64,000 nucleotides of DNA from Avipropionibacterium sp050157065 (GTDB lineage: Bacteria; Actinomycetota; Actinomycetes; Propionibacteriales; Propionibacteriaceae), in the NCBI GenBank assembly GCA_050157065.1, contig CP189573.1. One strand, written 5' to 3'. Both the position numbers and the translations under genes were made by a program. Positions 49,481-59,397 of the stretch are shown here, one piece after another (position 1 is the stretch's first letter; every line of letters begins with the position of its first letter). The notes beneath the pieces were generated by a model. That model had not been told where the DNA came from and did no database searches. It saw nothing but the letters and a program-made list of their open reading frames with translations.

Positions 49481-52368
49481 CAGGACGGCTCTTCAGCGGC
49501 CTCGTCATCCTCGCCCAGGTGACGGATCGTCTCGGGATCGACCTCCTCAGGAGTGAAGTCGACGACCCCGCGACGGATCCGGCGCACCAGGTCGCGGCAC
49601 CGTTCCCGCAGCAGCCCGTCCCCGGCCGCCACCCCGATCTGGTCGGCGAAGTCGATCACCTGCCGCACCCATCGGACGAAGTCGCCGGCGGTCAGGTCAC
49701 TGCGATCGAGTACCCCGGCCAGGGGCTCCCCCTCGGCCCAGTCGAAGATCGCCAGCGCCAGCCCCGGGTCGAGCTCGCGGCCACGGTCGAGCCGTACGTC
49801 ACGCTCGGCCAGGGACACCTCGCGCAACACGTCCCGGATGTCGGCGACGGCCCGGTCGGTCCGGGCGTCGGGCAGCACGACGCGCCGCCGATCGTCGGAC
49901 CGGCGCGCCTCGAACACCAGCGTCGACAACGCGGCCCCGAGCTGTGGTGCGCTCAACGTGTCGAACACCCCGCGGCGGACGCACTCGGCGGTGACCAGGT
50001 CGAGTTCGTTGTAGATCCGGGCCAACATCCGACCGGCGTCGGTGACCGAACGGCCGCCCTCACCGAGGTAGCCGAAGCTCTCCAACACCTGGCAGATCTT
50101 GTCGAACCGCTGTGCGATCGTGTTGGTCCGCGACTCCATCTTGGCCGCGGTCCGCTCGTTCTCCCGCTCCAACATCATCGCCCGTTCGGCGTGCCGGGCG
50201 TGCTGCTCCCGGTCGGGGCACCGATGGCACGGGTGTGACCGGACACGTTCGCGCAGTCGGGCGATCTCGTCGGCCAGCTCCGGGTCGACCGGACCGGAGC
50301 GAGGCCGTACGTCGACGTGGTCCAGACTCGCCAACCGACTGCGGAAGGCGGCGTGCAGGCTGCGGCGGGAGTGGGCGTCGCGGGCGTCGAACTGGCGGGG
50401 GATCTTCACCCGTCCCAACGCCTCCACCGGCACCGGGAAGTCGATCATGGACAACCGACGGACGTGGCGGTCCTCGGTCATCACCTGGGGCCGCGGGCCC
50501 TCGCGTTCGGAGTCGACGGTCACCCCCAGCACCACGGCCCAGCCCGAGGACCTGCCCGACGGCACCCGGATGAGGTCGCCGGGCCGCAGGGCACGCACGG
50601 ACTCGGCCGCCTCGGCCCGGCGGTCGGACTTGCGCCGGCGGGCCCCTTCGGCCTCCAGTTCGGAGATGCTGCCCCGCAGCTTCGCGTACTCGGCGAAGTC
50701 GCCCAGCTCGCAGTGGGTGCGTTCCCACAGTTCGGCGGCAGCGTCGGTGTTGCGGGTGATCGCGCGGGCCAGCCCGACCACCGACTTGTCGGACTGGAAC
50801 TGCGCAAAGCTCTGCTCCAGCAGGGATCTGGCGCGCTCCCGTCCGACCCGATTCACCAGGTTGACCGCCATGTTGTACGTCGGGGTGAACGACGACCGCA
50901 ACGGGTAGGTCCGCCGTGACGCCAGCCCGGCGACCGATCGCGGTTCCAGCCCGGGCTGCCACAGCACGACCGCGTGGCCCTCGACGTCGATGCCGCGGCG
51001 GCCGGCCCGGCCGGTGAGTTGGGTGTACTCGCCGGGGGTGATGTCGACGTGGGCCTCACCGTTGAACTTGACCAACTTCTCCAGCACCACACTGCGGGCC
51101 GGCATGTTGATGCCGAGGGCGAGGGTCTCGGTGGCGAAGACGACCTTGATCAACCCGGCCAGGAAGAGCTCCTCGACGCATTCCTTGAATGCCGGCAGCA
51201 GTCCGGCGTGGTGTGCGGCGATCCCGCGTTCCAACGCTTCGAGGAAGGGGTGCCAGCCGAGGACGGCGAGGTCGTCGGGTGGCATCCCGGCGACGTGCTT
51301 GGCGGCGATGTCGCGCACCTCGGCACGTTCGACGTCGGTGTTGAGCATGACGTCGGAGCCGAGCAGTTGCCGTACGGCCGCGTCACAGCCGACGCGGGAG
51401 AAGATGAACACGATCGCCGGCAGCAGCTTCGCCCTGGCGAGGGTGCGCACCATGTCGGCACGACTCGGGGTCCAGCGGGGTGCCTTGTCGCGTTGGTCGC
51501 GGTGGGCGGCACCGCCGTACTTGCCAGATCCGTACCGGCCCTGGCGTTTGCCCTTGCCGCTGCGACCGCGGGGTCGACGGGAGTCGTCGCGAACGGCGCG
51601 GGTCTCGGACTTCGCGATCTGCACCAGCGCGGGATTGACGTCGGGGGCCCGCTCGGTCGGCTGCGCGACGGCGGTGGGCGCCTCGTCGGCGAACAGGTCG
51701 TGCAGCTTGCGGCCCACCATCACGTGCTGGAACAGCGGCACCGGTCGACGTTCGCTCAGCACCACGCGGACGTCGCCGCGGACCTCGCCCAGCCATTCGG
51801 CGAACTCCTCGGCGTTGCTGACCGTCGCCGACAGCGCCACCACCTGCACCGACTCGGCGAGGCCGATGATGACCTCCTCCCAGACCGCACCGCGGAACCG
51901 GTCGCCGAGGTAATGCACCTCGTCCATCACCACGAAGCCGAGCCCCGACAGGGTCGAGGAGCCGGCGTACAGCATGTTGCGCAGCACCTCGGTGGTCATC
52001 ACCACCACCGGCGCCTCGGGGTTGACCGAGGTGTCGCCGGTCAGCAGCCCGACCTGCGCCACCCCGTGTCGCCGCACCAGGTCGGCGTACTTCTGGTTGG
52101 ACAGCGCCTTGATCGGGGTGGTGTAGAAGCACTTGCGGCCCTGCTGCAGGGCCAGGTGAACGGCGAACTCACCGGCGATCGTCTTGCCGGCACCGGTCGG
52201 CGCGGCCACCAGCACGGTCGAGCCTGCCTCGACGTGCTCGCAGGCCTCGACCTGGTAGTCGTCGAAGGCGAACGTGTGCAGGTCGGCGAACTCGGCGAGC
52301 ACCGGGCTGGCGCGCCGCTGGTTCATCCGTTGGTACGCCGCGGCAGGGTCGAGCGGTTGTCCGGACAC
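49480..52368 (-). CDS. helY: HelY-type DEVH-box RNA helicase (Ski2/Mtr4-like)
   Basis: The 962-residue superfamily 2 helicase has Walker A APTGAGKTIAGEF near residue 55, TTPIKALSNQK (Ia), MDEVHYLGD (DEVH box) near residue 148, LSATVSNAEEF (III), and TQLTGRAGRRGIDVEGHAV (VI) near residue 445. A basic linker (RPRGRSGKGKRQGRYG) lies at about residues 265-295, and a Ski2-type C-terminal helical domain follows. Its presence next to tatC/tatA/pafBC matches mycobacterial gene order. It probably acts in RNA turnover. Confidence 0.92.
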   Translation of the reverse strand: MSGQPLDPAAAYQRMNQRRASPVLAEFADLHTFAFDDYQVEACEHVEAGSTVLVAAPTGAGKTIAGEFAVHLALQQGRKCFYTTPIKALSNQKYADLVRRHGVAQVGLLTGDTSVNPEAPVVVMTTEVLRNMLYAGSSTLSGLGFVVMDEVHYLGDRFRGAVWEEVIIGLAESVQVVALSATVSNAEEFAEWLGEVRGDVRVVLSERRPVPLFQHVMVGRKLHDLFADEAPTAVAQPTERAPDVNPALVQIAKSETRAVRDDSRRPRGRSGKGKRQGRYGSGKYGGAAHRDQRDKAPRWTPSRADMVRTLARAKLLPAIVFIFSRVGCDAAVRQLLGSDVMLNTDVERAEVRDIAAKHVAGMPPDDLAVLGWHPFLEALERGIAAHHAGLLPAFKECVEELFLAGLIKVVFATETLALGINMPARSVVLEKLVKFNGEAHVDITPGEYTQLTGRAGRRGIDVEGHAVVLWQPGLEPRSVAGLASRRTYPLRSSFTPTYNMAVNLVNRVGRERARSLLEQSFAQFQSDKSVVGLARAITRNTDAAAELWERTHCELGDFAEYAKLRGSISELEAEGARRRKSDRRAEAAESVRALRPGDLIRVPSGRSSGWAVVLGVTVDSEREGPRPQVMTEDRHVRRLSMIDFPVPVEALGRVKIPRQFDARDAHSRRSLHAAFRSRLASLDHVDVRPRSGPVDPELADEIARLRERVRSHPCHRCPDREQHARHAERAMMLERENERTAAKMESRTNTIAQRFDKICQVLESFGYLGEGGRSVTDAGRMLARIYNELDLVTAECVRRGVFDTLSAPQLGAALSTLVFEARRSDDRRRVVLPDARTDRAVADIRDVLREVSLAERDVRLDRGRELDPGLALAIFDWAEGEPLAGVLDRSDLTAGDFVRWVRQVIDFADQIGVAAGDGLLRERCRDLVRRIRRGVVDFTPEEVDPETIRHLGEDDEAAEEPS

Positions 52369-52405
52369 CGATCCAGCCTAGCGAGGTGGCGTACGGGGGT
52401 CCGGG

Positions 52406-53383
52406 TCAGCGGGGGTGTTGGGGTGGGGCGTACGCGTTGAGCGCGCCGGACACGCACTCGATCACCCGTGGGATGGAACCGATCAGCTCGCCGTCGCCCA
52501 TGGCGGTCAACGGAGTCCCGTCGGCGAGCCAGCCGGACAGCTCGACGCGGCGCGCGCGGATCAGCTCGACCTCCTTGATGCGGGTGAAGGTCCCGGCATA
52601 GACCTCGCCGAACATCCGGACCAGCTTCGCCCGACCGACCGGGTGAATGATCGTGATGTCGAGCAGTCCGTCGTCGGGGTCGGCGTCGGGGCACATCCGC
52701 AACCCGCCACCGAAACTGGAGGTGTTGCCGATCGCGATCAGCATGGCCTCGAGCTCACGGCGCTCGCCGTCGACCACCAGCTCGTAGCGCAACGGCTGGA
52801 AGTCACGGAGCTCGGTGAACACCGCCACCGGGTACTGCAGCCGCCCCCGAGGGAACGTCATCGCGTTGGCGCGGATGTTGACCAAGGCGTCGAAGCCGCT
52901 GCACAGGATCGAGCCCACCCAGCGCCGCTGCTGCTCGTCGGCACTGACCGGCGAGTCGTCGCCCCTGCCTCGGTTGGGGCCGACCGGCGTGAGGGGGTCG
53001 ACCCGGAGCAGATCGATCGGCCGAGCCGGCAGTCCGATCAACTCGAGGGCCTGGCCGGGGTCGTCGACGTCGATGCCCAGACCGCGGCACAGGTCGTCAC
53101 CCGATCCGGCGGCGATCATGCCGAGCGGTACGTCGGTGCCGGCGACCGCGTTGAGCCCGAGGTGCATCATCCCGTCACCGCCCAGGACGACCAGCACCTC
53201 GTCCTCGGTGTGGCAGGCGACGGCGTCGTTGATCACCTGCCGGGCGTGGGCGTAGTTGGTGGCCTTCTGGACGACCAACGGTCGCCCGACGAAGGTGCGA
53301 CGGAGCTGCTCCACCACCCGGGGCAGCATCCTGGCGGCCCGGCCGCCCCCCGAGGTCGGGTTGGCGACAAGATGAATGGTCAC
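52406..53383 (-). CDS. dagK: Diacylglycerol kinase-family lipid kinase
   Basis: The 325-residue DagK-type protein has IHLVANPTSGGGRAARMLP at the start, the nucleotide-binding VLVVLGGDGMMHLGLNAVAG at about residues 62-81, and GMIAAGSGDDLCRGLG. Members phosphorylate diacylglycerol or sphingoid bases using ATP. GTG at 53383 is the start. It lies between tatC and helY on the same strand, an inserted position relative to mycobacteria. Confidence 0.88.
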   Translation of the reverse strand: MTIHLVANPTSGGGRAARMLPRVVEQLRRTFVGRPLVVQKATNYAHARQVINDAVACHTEDEVLVVLGGDGMMHLGLNAVAGTDVPLGMIAAGSGDDLCRGLGIDVDDPGQALELIGLPARPIDLLRVDPLTPVGPNRGRGDDSPVSADEQQRRWVGSILCSGFDALVNIRANAMTFPRGRLQYPVAVFTELRDFQPLRYELVVDGERRELEAMLIAIGNTSSFGGGLRMCPDADPDDGLLDITIIHPVGRAKLVRMFGEVYAGTFTRIKEVELIRARRVELSGWLADGTPLTAMGDGELIGSIPRVIECVSGALNAYAPPQHPR

Positions 53384-53417
53384 ACCGACAACCGTAAGGG
53401 CTCGACCGCCGAACCGA

Positions 53418-54365
53418 TCACTTCTTGTCCGCGGAGTCCAATGCTTGGGTCTCGGTTGCCGCCTCGGCCTTCTCGGCCTCGAGCTTGGCCGCTTCGTCCG
53501 CAGCCAGCATGTCCTGCAGCACCTTGTCCCTGGCCAGCGGATCGTCGCTGTTCCTGCCGAGGCGCTTCTCGTTCCACTTGGCGATCTGCTCGGTGATCAT
53601 CATCAGGATGGTGAGCGGCAGCGCCAGGGCGATCATCGAGAACGGGTCTGTCGACGGGGTTGCGACCGCCGCGAAGAGGAAGGCGCCGAAGATGATGAAC
53701 GGTCGGAACTTCTTCATCTGCTTGGCACTGATGACGCCCACGAAGTTGAGCATCAGCATCAGCAGCGGAATCAAGTAACTGGCCCCGAAGACCAACATCA
53801 CGCGGATCAGGAAGCTCAGGAAGGTCTCGACCGTCAGCAGGTTGAGGATGCCTTGGTCCTCAGGGGTGAAGCCGATGAGTACCGACACGGCCTTGGGCAT
53901 CAGCAGGTAGCCGGTGACCACGCCGGCGAGGAACAGCGGGGTGGCGCACCCCACGAAGATGCGGGCCCACTTCTTCTCGTTGGCCAGCAGTCCGGGCATG
54001 ATGAACGCCCACAGCTGGTACAGCCACACAGGCGCAGTGAAGACCAAGCCGCAGATCGCCACCACCTTCATCGCAATGATGAACGGCGAGGTGATGTCAT
54101 TGTTCGTTGCCTGGAGTTGCAGGTCCGGGTGGCTGATGGCCAGTTCCGCCCTGGCGGTGTTCAGTGGCCACATCAGCACGCCGTACAACTGGTTGTAGAA
54201 GATGGCGCTGACCGCCATGCCCACACCGACAGCAATCATCGCGAACAGGACGCGGTAGCGCAGCTCGCGCAGGTGGTCGTACAGGCTCATGTTGCCGTCC
54301 GGAGGGGACGGCGGGGGCTTCAGCCAGGCGAAGCTGAGCTCACGGCCCCTCACGGTCAGCGCCAT
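53418..54365 (-). CDS. tatC: Twin-arginine translocase subunit TatC
   Basis: The 315-residue membrane protein has six hydrophobic segments and the TatC N-terminal signature MSLYDHLRELRYRVLFAMIA at about residues 26-45, which forms the twin-arginine recognition site, and later TAPVWLYQLWAFIMPGL and EKKWA. The C-terminal 45 residues are Ala/Glu/Lys-rich and cytoplasmic. It lies 37 bases after tatA. A twin-arginine-like lipoprotein (60383-61453) in this window may be one substrate. Confidence 0.94.
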   Translation of the reverse strand: MALTVRGRELSFAWLKPPPSPPDGNMSLYDHLRELRYRVLFAMIAVGVGMAVSAIFYNQLYGVLMWPLNTARAELAISHPDLQLQATNNDITSPFIIAMKVVAICGLVFTAPVWLYQLWAFIMPGLLANEKKWARIFVGCATPLFLAGVVTGYLLMPKAVSVLIGFTPEDQGILNLLTVETFLSFLIRVMLVFGASYLIPLLMLMLNFVGVISAKQMKKFRPFIIFGAFLFAAVATPSTDPFSMIALALPLTILMMITEQIAKWNEKRLGRNSDDPLARDKVLQDMLAADEAAKLEAEKAEAATETQALDSADKK

Positions 54366-54402
54366 GGTGTCTCCGTCTCACACGTTCTCTGACGCGCGGA
54401 CG

Positions 54403-54666
54403 TCAGGCGTCGGAACGCGGCTTGGCGTCGACGACCTCGGCCTCGGTTTCGTCGGCCTTGAGCTTGTCGGTCTCCTCGATCGACGGCTCCTCGACGACTT
54501 CGTCGTCCTTCTTGTCGGACGCGGCGAGACCCTTGGTCTCCTCCTTGAACTCGCGGAGCGCGCGTCCGGTGCTCTTGCCGAGGCCGGCCAACTTGGCACC
54601 GCCGAACAGCACGAGGATCACCAGGGCGATGATCGCGATTTCCATGGGTCCGAGGTTTGGCATCAC
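54403..54666 (-). CDS. tatA: Twin-arginine translocase subunit TatA
   Basis: The 87-residue protein has a single N-terminal membrane helix (MEIAIIALVILVLFGGAKLA), the FG hinge, and an amphipathic helix (LGKSTGRALREFKEETKGLA), followed by an acidic tail. It forms the Tat pore with TatC. The second Met (about residue 8, MEIAII) could be the true start; the longer form with MMPNLGP is used because purine-rich AGGAGGCC lies directly upstream of it. Confidence 0.93.
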   Translation of the reverse strand: MMPNLGPMEIAIIALVILVLFGGAKLAGLGKSTGRALREFKEETKGLAASDKKDDEVVEEPSIEETDKLKADETEAEVVDAKPRSDA

Positions 54667-54819
54667 GGCCTCCTGTCGTTGGGCGCAGCTTCATCGCTGG
54701 TTCCTGACGTCTTCAGCAACCGTCTGCGCACCGTCAGCTTACCTCTCAAGGGCCAGACCGCCACCCCGTCAGGGGGATGTTTCCATGCTGTGATCGACCA
54801 CGTCGTGCCACTGGGTGGA

Positions 54820-55242
54820 TCAGCGGGCCCGGGTACCGGCCCCGGAGGCGGCCCGGCGCGGTGTGTCGGACGCCCACGGGTTGTCGAGCTCGTCCTCGAC
54901 GTCTGCGTCGAGGTCCACCTCGGCGTCCCGCTCAGCGGACACCTCGCGGGTCGTACCGGACCGCTTCGCCCGTGCCGGCTCCGGCCCGTCCTTCGCAGCG
55001 GTGCCCGACTTCTCCTTGGCAGCGGTACCCGACTTCCGCGGTGTCGCGTCGTCGTCCTCGGCGGGCATCTCGGGGAACTTGATCTCGGCCACCAGTTCGG
55101 CGATCTTGCCGAGCCGCTTGCCCACCACCGTCATCTGGTCGAACAGGTCGGTCGCCTTGCCCCACAGCACGTACGCGTACCAGACGGTGGCGATCACCCC
55201 GATCAGGGCGATCACCAAGAAGGCGATCACGATCCACGACAC
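54820..55242 (-). CDS. Hypothetical membrane-anchored protein with acidic/basic tail
   Basis: The 140-residue protein starts at GTG 55242. One membrane segment (WIVIAFLVIALIGVIATVWY) is followed by a possible coiled coil (residues 30-57) and a low-complexity tail with a duplication KSGTAAKEKSGTAAKD. Homologous-position genes occur between tatA and pafC in other Actinobacteria, but I recognise no domain. The 152-base gap towards tatA shows nothing clear. Confidence 0.65.
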   Translation of the reverse strand: MSWIVIAFLVIALIGVIATVWYAYVLWGKATDLFDQMTVVGKRLGKIAELVAEIKFPEMPAEDDDATPRKSGTAAKEKSGTAAKDGPEPARAKRSGTTREVSAERDAEVDLDADVEDELDNPWASDTPRRAASGAGTRAR

Positions 55243-55321
55243 GAGGTAGACCCTACCGCCGCGGACACCGTCGGCGTCGACCCACCCGTACCCACCGGGC
55301 CGACGACGGAGAGCAGGTCGG

Positions 55322-56308
55322 TCAGAGCCCGAGGCTGGCGTACATGGCGAGCGTCTCGGCGGCCGCGTCACGGGCTGGCTGGTCGGCGCCGCTGGGCTCC
55401 ACCACCCGGGCGGCGTCGCCCAGTCGGAGCAGCAACCCCCGCAGCCACGTCTCGTCGGCCACCTTCACCTCGACGACCAGGGTGCCGTCGGCAGCGGGCT
55501 CGTCGTCGGCGGACACCGTCGGGTAGTACTCGCGGACCCAGTGCGCCTCCGGGGCCAACGCCAACCGGACCACCGGGGCGCCCGCGAGTGCGTCGAACCA
55601 GTCGGATCCGGGGTCGGGCAACTCCACCCCTGGGTGCTCCTCGACCGGGACGTCGGCCGGCTCGGCCGCCACGATCCGGTCCATCCGGAACACCCGCAAC
55701 CCGTTCGCCGAGTGGCACCAGGCGTCGAGATAGGCGTACCCGTCACGGACCGAGGTGCGCAGCGGATCGACCCGCCGGTGCGTGGTCTCGGCCCGCGAGG
55801 CGACGTCGTAGGTGAGGTCGAGCTGGTGCCTGTCGCGAAGGGCGCGATGGACCGCCGTACGGACCTCCTCGGTGCCCGCGCTGACGCGGACCTCGGTCCG
55901 CCCGGCGGTCTGCTCCGCACCCGCACCGGCAACCTTCTCCAGCTTGTCGACCGTGCTGTCGATCGCGGTGAGTTGCTCCGGGTCGGCGACCTCGCGCAGG
56001 CTCCGCAGTGCCAACAGCAACGCCACCGCCTCGTCGGTGGTGAACCGCAGCGGCCGGGAGAAGTAGTCGGCATTGCTGAGGTGGATGGTGCCGTTGCCGT
56101 CGACGGCCTGCAGGTCGATCTCGATGTAGTCGCCGTACATCTGCTGCGGCAGGGCACACCAGTGCAGTACGTGCAGGTCCTGGCGCAGTTGCCTGGGAGT
56201 GACGCCGAACTCGCGCGCCACGTCGCGGACCCGGGCCCCGTCGTGGCGGAGCAGGTACGGGACCAGCGCCAACAGCCTGGTCACCTGATTGCCGCTGACG
56301 CTGCTCAC
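55322..56308 (-). CDS. pafC: WYL-domain regulator PafC
   Basis: The 328-residue protein has an N-terminal helix-turn-helix (RLLALVPYLLRHDGARVRDV, REFGVTPRQLRQDLHVLHWC) and a WYL domain around residue 190 (YAYLDAWCHSANGLRVFRMD). With PafB it forms the mycobacterial activator of the LexA/RecA-independent DNA-damage response. The GTG start overlaps the pafB stop (GTGA). Confidence 0.9.
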   Translation of the reverse strand: MSSVSGNQVTRLLALVPYLLRHDGARVRDVAREFGVTPRQLRQDLHVLHWCALPQQMYGDYIEIDLQAVDGNGTIHLSNADYFSRPLRFTTDEAVALLLALRSLREVADPEQLTAIDSTVDKLEKVAGAGAEQTAGRTEVRVSAGTEEVRTAVHRALRDRHQLDLTYDVASRAETTHRRVDPLRTSVRDGYAYLDAWCHSANGLRVFRMDRIVAAEPADVPVEEHPGVELPDPGSDWFDALAGAPVVRLALAPEAHWVREYYPTVSADDEPAADGTLVVEVKVADETWLRGLLLRLGDAARVVEPSGADQPARDAAAETLAMYASLGL

Positions 56309-57321
56309 GAGGCGCTCCCCTTCCCGGGTGTCGCGGAGTCCTCGGGTCGTCCCGCGGGTGGCTGCGTGACGAGGCGTTGCAGGTGGTCGAGCAGGGCGTC
56401 ACGTACCTCGGGCGGATCCAGCACCACGACGTCACTGGCGTACGCGGCCAGCTCGGCCACGACCATCGAGGTCGACTCGTACGCGACCACGACCGCGTCG
56501 AAACCGGCCGGACACCGTACGGCTCGCTGGTCGTCCGCGGCCGGTGCGGTCCCCCGCCGCCGCAGGGCCGGCACCCGATCGGCGCGGACCGCCACCACCA
56601 GCTCGCGGGTGGGGGCCTGTGGTTCGAGACCCTTCGACAGCTCGGCCAGGTCGACGTCGGCGGGCACCTCGAACGACCCCGCGGGGCCGGACTGGGTCGG
56701 CATCCCGACGATGCGCGACAACTTGAACATCCGCGGTGCGTCCCGGTCGAGGTCGCGACCCAGCACGTACCACCGCCCCTTGCTGGAGGTGAACCGCCAC
56801 GGCTCGACGGTCCGGCGGCCGCGGGAGCGGTAGTCGAAGGTGACCGGGAAGCGTTCCAGGACGGCGTCGTAGAAGACGGCGAAACCGGGTTCGCGGGTGG
56901 CGACCGCCGGCTCCAGGGCGGGCAGCCGGTCGGGGTCGAACTCGACGCCGGCACTGCGGAGCTTGGTCATCGCACTGCCCGAGGCGCCGGCGACCGAGGC
57001 CTCCCGCCACGCCCGTGCCGCGACACCGAGGACGGCGGCCTCGTCGGCGTCCAGCTCGATCGGCGGGAGCTCGAAGTTGCTGGGGCGGATCCGGTAGCCC
57101 GGTTCGTCGTCGAAGTACTGGTCGTTGCTGCCGGACTCGATCGGGACACCGAGTTGGCGCAACTCTTCCTTGTCCCGTTCGAACATCCGATCGAACGCCT
57201 GGTCGGACTGGCCGTCGTAGCCGGACACGTACCGCCTGATGTCGGCCTTGCTGACGTAGTGTCGCATCGACAACAGACAGATGGTCAGGTTCAGCAGGCG
57301 TTCCGTCTTCGCAGCTGCCAT
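56305..57321 (-). CDS. pafB: WYL-domain regulator PafB
   Basis: The 338-residue protein has an N-terminal winged helix (KTERLLNLTICLLSMRHYVS, then KADIRRYV and FERDKEELRQLGVPIES), a linker, and a WYL domain near residue 200 (FTSSKGRWYVLGRDLDRDAP). It is the first gene of pafB-pafC. In mycobacteria pafA lies just upstream; here three unrelated genes and an FKBP gene separate them. The ATG at 57321 is used. Confidence 0.9.
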   Translation of the reverse strand: MAAAKTERLLNLTICLLSMRHYVSKADIRRYVSGYDGQSDQAFDRMFERDKEELRQLGVPIESGSNDQYFDDEPGYRIRPSNFELPPIELDADEAAVLGVAARAWREASVAGASGSAMTKLRSAGVEFDPDRLPALEPAVATREPGFAVFYDAVLERFPVTFDYRSRGRRTVEPWRFTSSKGRWYVLGRDLDRDAPRMFKLSRIVGMPTQSGPAGSFEVPADVDLAELSKGLEPQAPTRELVVAVRADRVPALRRRGTAPAADDQRAVRCPAGFDAVVVAYESTSMVVAELAAYASDVVVLDPPEVRDALLDHLQRLVTQPPAGRPEDSATPGKGSAS

Positions 57322-57356
57322 GGCCCTGAAGTTATCAGCGCGACAGCGGAGGCGTG

Positions 57357-58250
57357 ATGGCGACACCCGGAGCTGGACGGTACGCCCCCAGCCCCAGCGG
57401 TGCCCTCCACCTCGGCAACCTGCGAACCGCCGTCGTGGCGTGGCTGCTGGCCCGCTCCACCGGGCGCCGGTTCCTGCTGCGGATCGAGGACCTGGACGCC
57501 GTACGAAGTGACCCGGTGGTGGCGCTCCGGCAGCGGGATGACCTGGCGGCGCTGGGGCTGGACTTCGATCCGCCGCTCGTCGTGCAGTCGGAGCGTTGCG
57601 ACGCCTACGCTGCGGCGCTCGAGCAGTTGGGTGACCGGGTGTACGAGTGCTTCTGCACCCGCCGCGAGATCGCCGAGGCGGCCTCGGCCCCGCACGGTCG
57701 GGTGGGGCACTATCCCGGGACCTGTGCCTCCTTGTCGGTGGCCGAGCGGGCACGGCGTCGGGCCGAACGGCCGGCGGCCCTGCGTGTCCGGGCCGCCGCT
57801 GCCACCTCGACGGTGTGGGACCGGTGGGCCGGTGAGGTGACCGAGGTGGTCGACGACTTCGTGGTCCGCCGCAACGACGGCACCGCGGCGTACAACCTCG
57901 CGGTGGTGGTCGACGACGGTGCGGCCGGGGTCGACCAGGTGGTCCGCGGGGACGACCTGCTCGACTCGTCACCGCGCCAGGCGTGGCTGGCCCGGGAGCT
58001 GGGGTTGTCGGCGCCGTCGTACGCACACGTGCCGTTGGCGGTGAACGCGGCCGGCAAACGGCTGGCCAAGCGGGACGGGGCGGTGACCCTGGCCGACCTG
58101 GCCGCGGTCGGGGTCGGACCGGCGGAGGTGCTGGGCCGGATCGCGGTGTCACTGCGACTGGCCGAGGTGGGTGAGCCGGTGACGGTGGCGGTGCTGCTCG
58201 ACCGCTTCGACCCGGGCGCGTTGCCCCGGGAGCCGTGGGTCGTCGCGTGA
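57357..58250 (+). CDS. gluQ: Glutamyl-Q tRNA(Asp) synthetase
   Basis: The 297-residue protein is a truncated GluRS without anticodon-binding domain. It has GRYAPSPSGALHLGNLRTAV (HIGH equivalent), the zinc-binding C-x-C at ECFCTRREI and Y-x3-C at HYPGTC, and KRLAKRDGAV (KMSKS equivalent). The family glutamylates queuosine of tRNA-Asp. GGAGG lies 4 bases before the ATG at 57357, so this is preferred over GTG 57354. It is the third member of the Glu/Gln class I synthetases in the window. Confidence 0.92.
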   Translation: MATPGAGRYAPSPSGALHLGNLRTAVVAWLLARSTGRRFLLRIEDLDAVRSDPVVALRQRDDLAALGLDFDPPLVVQSERCDAYAAALEQLGDRVYECFCTRREIAEAASAPHGRVGHYPGTCASLSVAERARRRAERPAALRVRAAAATSTVWDRWAGEVTEVVDDFVVRRNDGTAAYNLAVVVDDGAAGVDQVVRGDDLLDSSPRQAWLARELGLSAPSYAHVPLAVNAAGKRLAKRDGAVTLADLAAVGVGPAEVLGRIAVSLRLAEVGEPVTVAVLLDRFDPGALPREPWVVA

Positions 58251-58343
58251 GGCGTACCCGTGTGGCGCGACGCGTGTGTCAGGACGTGTGACCCGTACGC
58301 CCGGCCGGCTGGACGTGGCGGCCGGTTCTGCTTGGATGGAGCG

Positions 58344-59393
58344 GTGCCGATCACACGCATCACCGGCGTCGACCGCGCCGCGACCGACCTTGATCCGGAC
58401 CACGGATTCGACCCGACCCACGGCTACTCGGTGGCCGATCTGCTGACCGTCGGAGCGCCGGCGGACCCGCCGGCCGACTTCGCCGAGTTCTGGCAGGGCG
58501 TGTACGCCGAGGCGTTGGCGGTCGATCCCGATCCGCGGCTCGGCCCGTGGCGGGAGCTGACCGCGGACGAGGTCGGCGGTCCGGTCCGGCCGGGACAACA
58601 GGTGGCGGACCTGCTGCTCACCTCGTTGGACGGGGTCCGGCTCGGCGGCTGGGTGGTCCGCGGTGAGGGCGAGACCACCCGTGCGCTGGTGCAGGGCCAC
58701 GGGTACGGCGGCCGCAGCAACCCGGGGCAGGCGCCGGTCAACACGCTGTCGGTGCAACCGGTCGCCCGGATGCTGCCAGGCAGCCCCGACGGCGGCATCG
58801 ACGCGTGGACGCACGTGCTGATCGGGATCGAATCGCGCCACACGTCCAGCCTGGTCGGGTCGACCGCCGACATGTGGGCGGGCGTGACCGTGGCGACGAT
58901 GCTGGCCCCCGGGCTGCCGGTCGGCTACGCCGGTGGCAGCTTCGGCGGCGGGATCGGTGCGCTGGCGCTGCCGCACGACCCCCGGATCACCGCCGCCCAG
59001 TTGACCGTGCCGAGCTTCGGCAACCAGCCGCTGCGGTTGCGGTTGCGCTGCACCGGCTCGGGCCGGGCACTGACCGAGTACCACCTTCAGCACCCCGAGG
59101 TCGAGCGTGACGTGCTGGCCTACCTCGACTCCGCCACGGCGGCGACCCTGACCACCATCCCGGTGATGGTGATCGCCGCCGCCGCCGACCCGGCCGTGCC
59201 GCCGCCGGGACAGTTCGCCGTCGCCACCTCGATGGCCGGGCCCACCTGGCTGCACGTGGTCGCCGCCGGACACGCCAGCTGGCCCGAACAACCCGCCAAC
59301 GACGCCGAGGTCGCCCGACTGACCGCCGCGTGGTGGGCCGACCCCGCGTCCGTCGTGCACGATCCCCCGCTCGCCCCGGTCGCCGTCGCCTGA
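58344..59393 (+). CDS. Acetylxylan-esterase-like alpha/beta hydrolase
   Basis: The 349-residue protein resembles the AXE1/cephalosporin-C deacetylase family: VQGHGYGGR, the nucleophile Ser in YAGGSFGGGIGALAL near residue 198, the Asp in AAADPAVPPPGQFAVA, and the His in VAAGHASW. No signal peptide is seen, so it should act in the cytoplasm on imported acetylated compounds. GTG at 58344 is the assigned start. A family-1 and a family-2 repeat follow it. It is part of the three-gene insert between pafB and the FKBP gene. Confidence 0.82.
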   Translation: MPITRITGVDRAATDLDPDHGFDPTHGYSVADLLTVGAPADPPADFAEFWQGVYAEALAVDPDPRLGPWRELTADEVGGPVRPGQQVADLLLTSLDGVRLGGWVVRGEGETTRALVQGHGYGGRSNPGQAPVNTLSVQPVARMLPGSPDGGIDAWTHVLIGIESRHTSSLVGSTADMWAGVTVATMLAPGLPVGYAGGSFGGGIGALALPHDPRITAAQLTVPSFGNQPLRLRLRCTGSGRALTEYHLQHPEVERDVLAYLDSATAATLTTIPVMVIAAAADPAVPPPGQFAVATSMAGPTWLHVVAAGHASWPEQPANDAEVARLTAAWWADPASVVHDPPLAPVAVA

Positions 59394-59397
59394 CCTG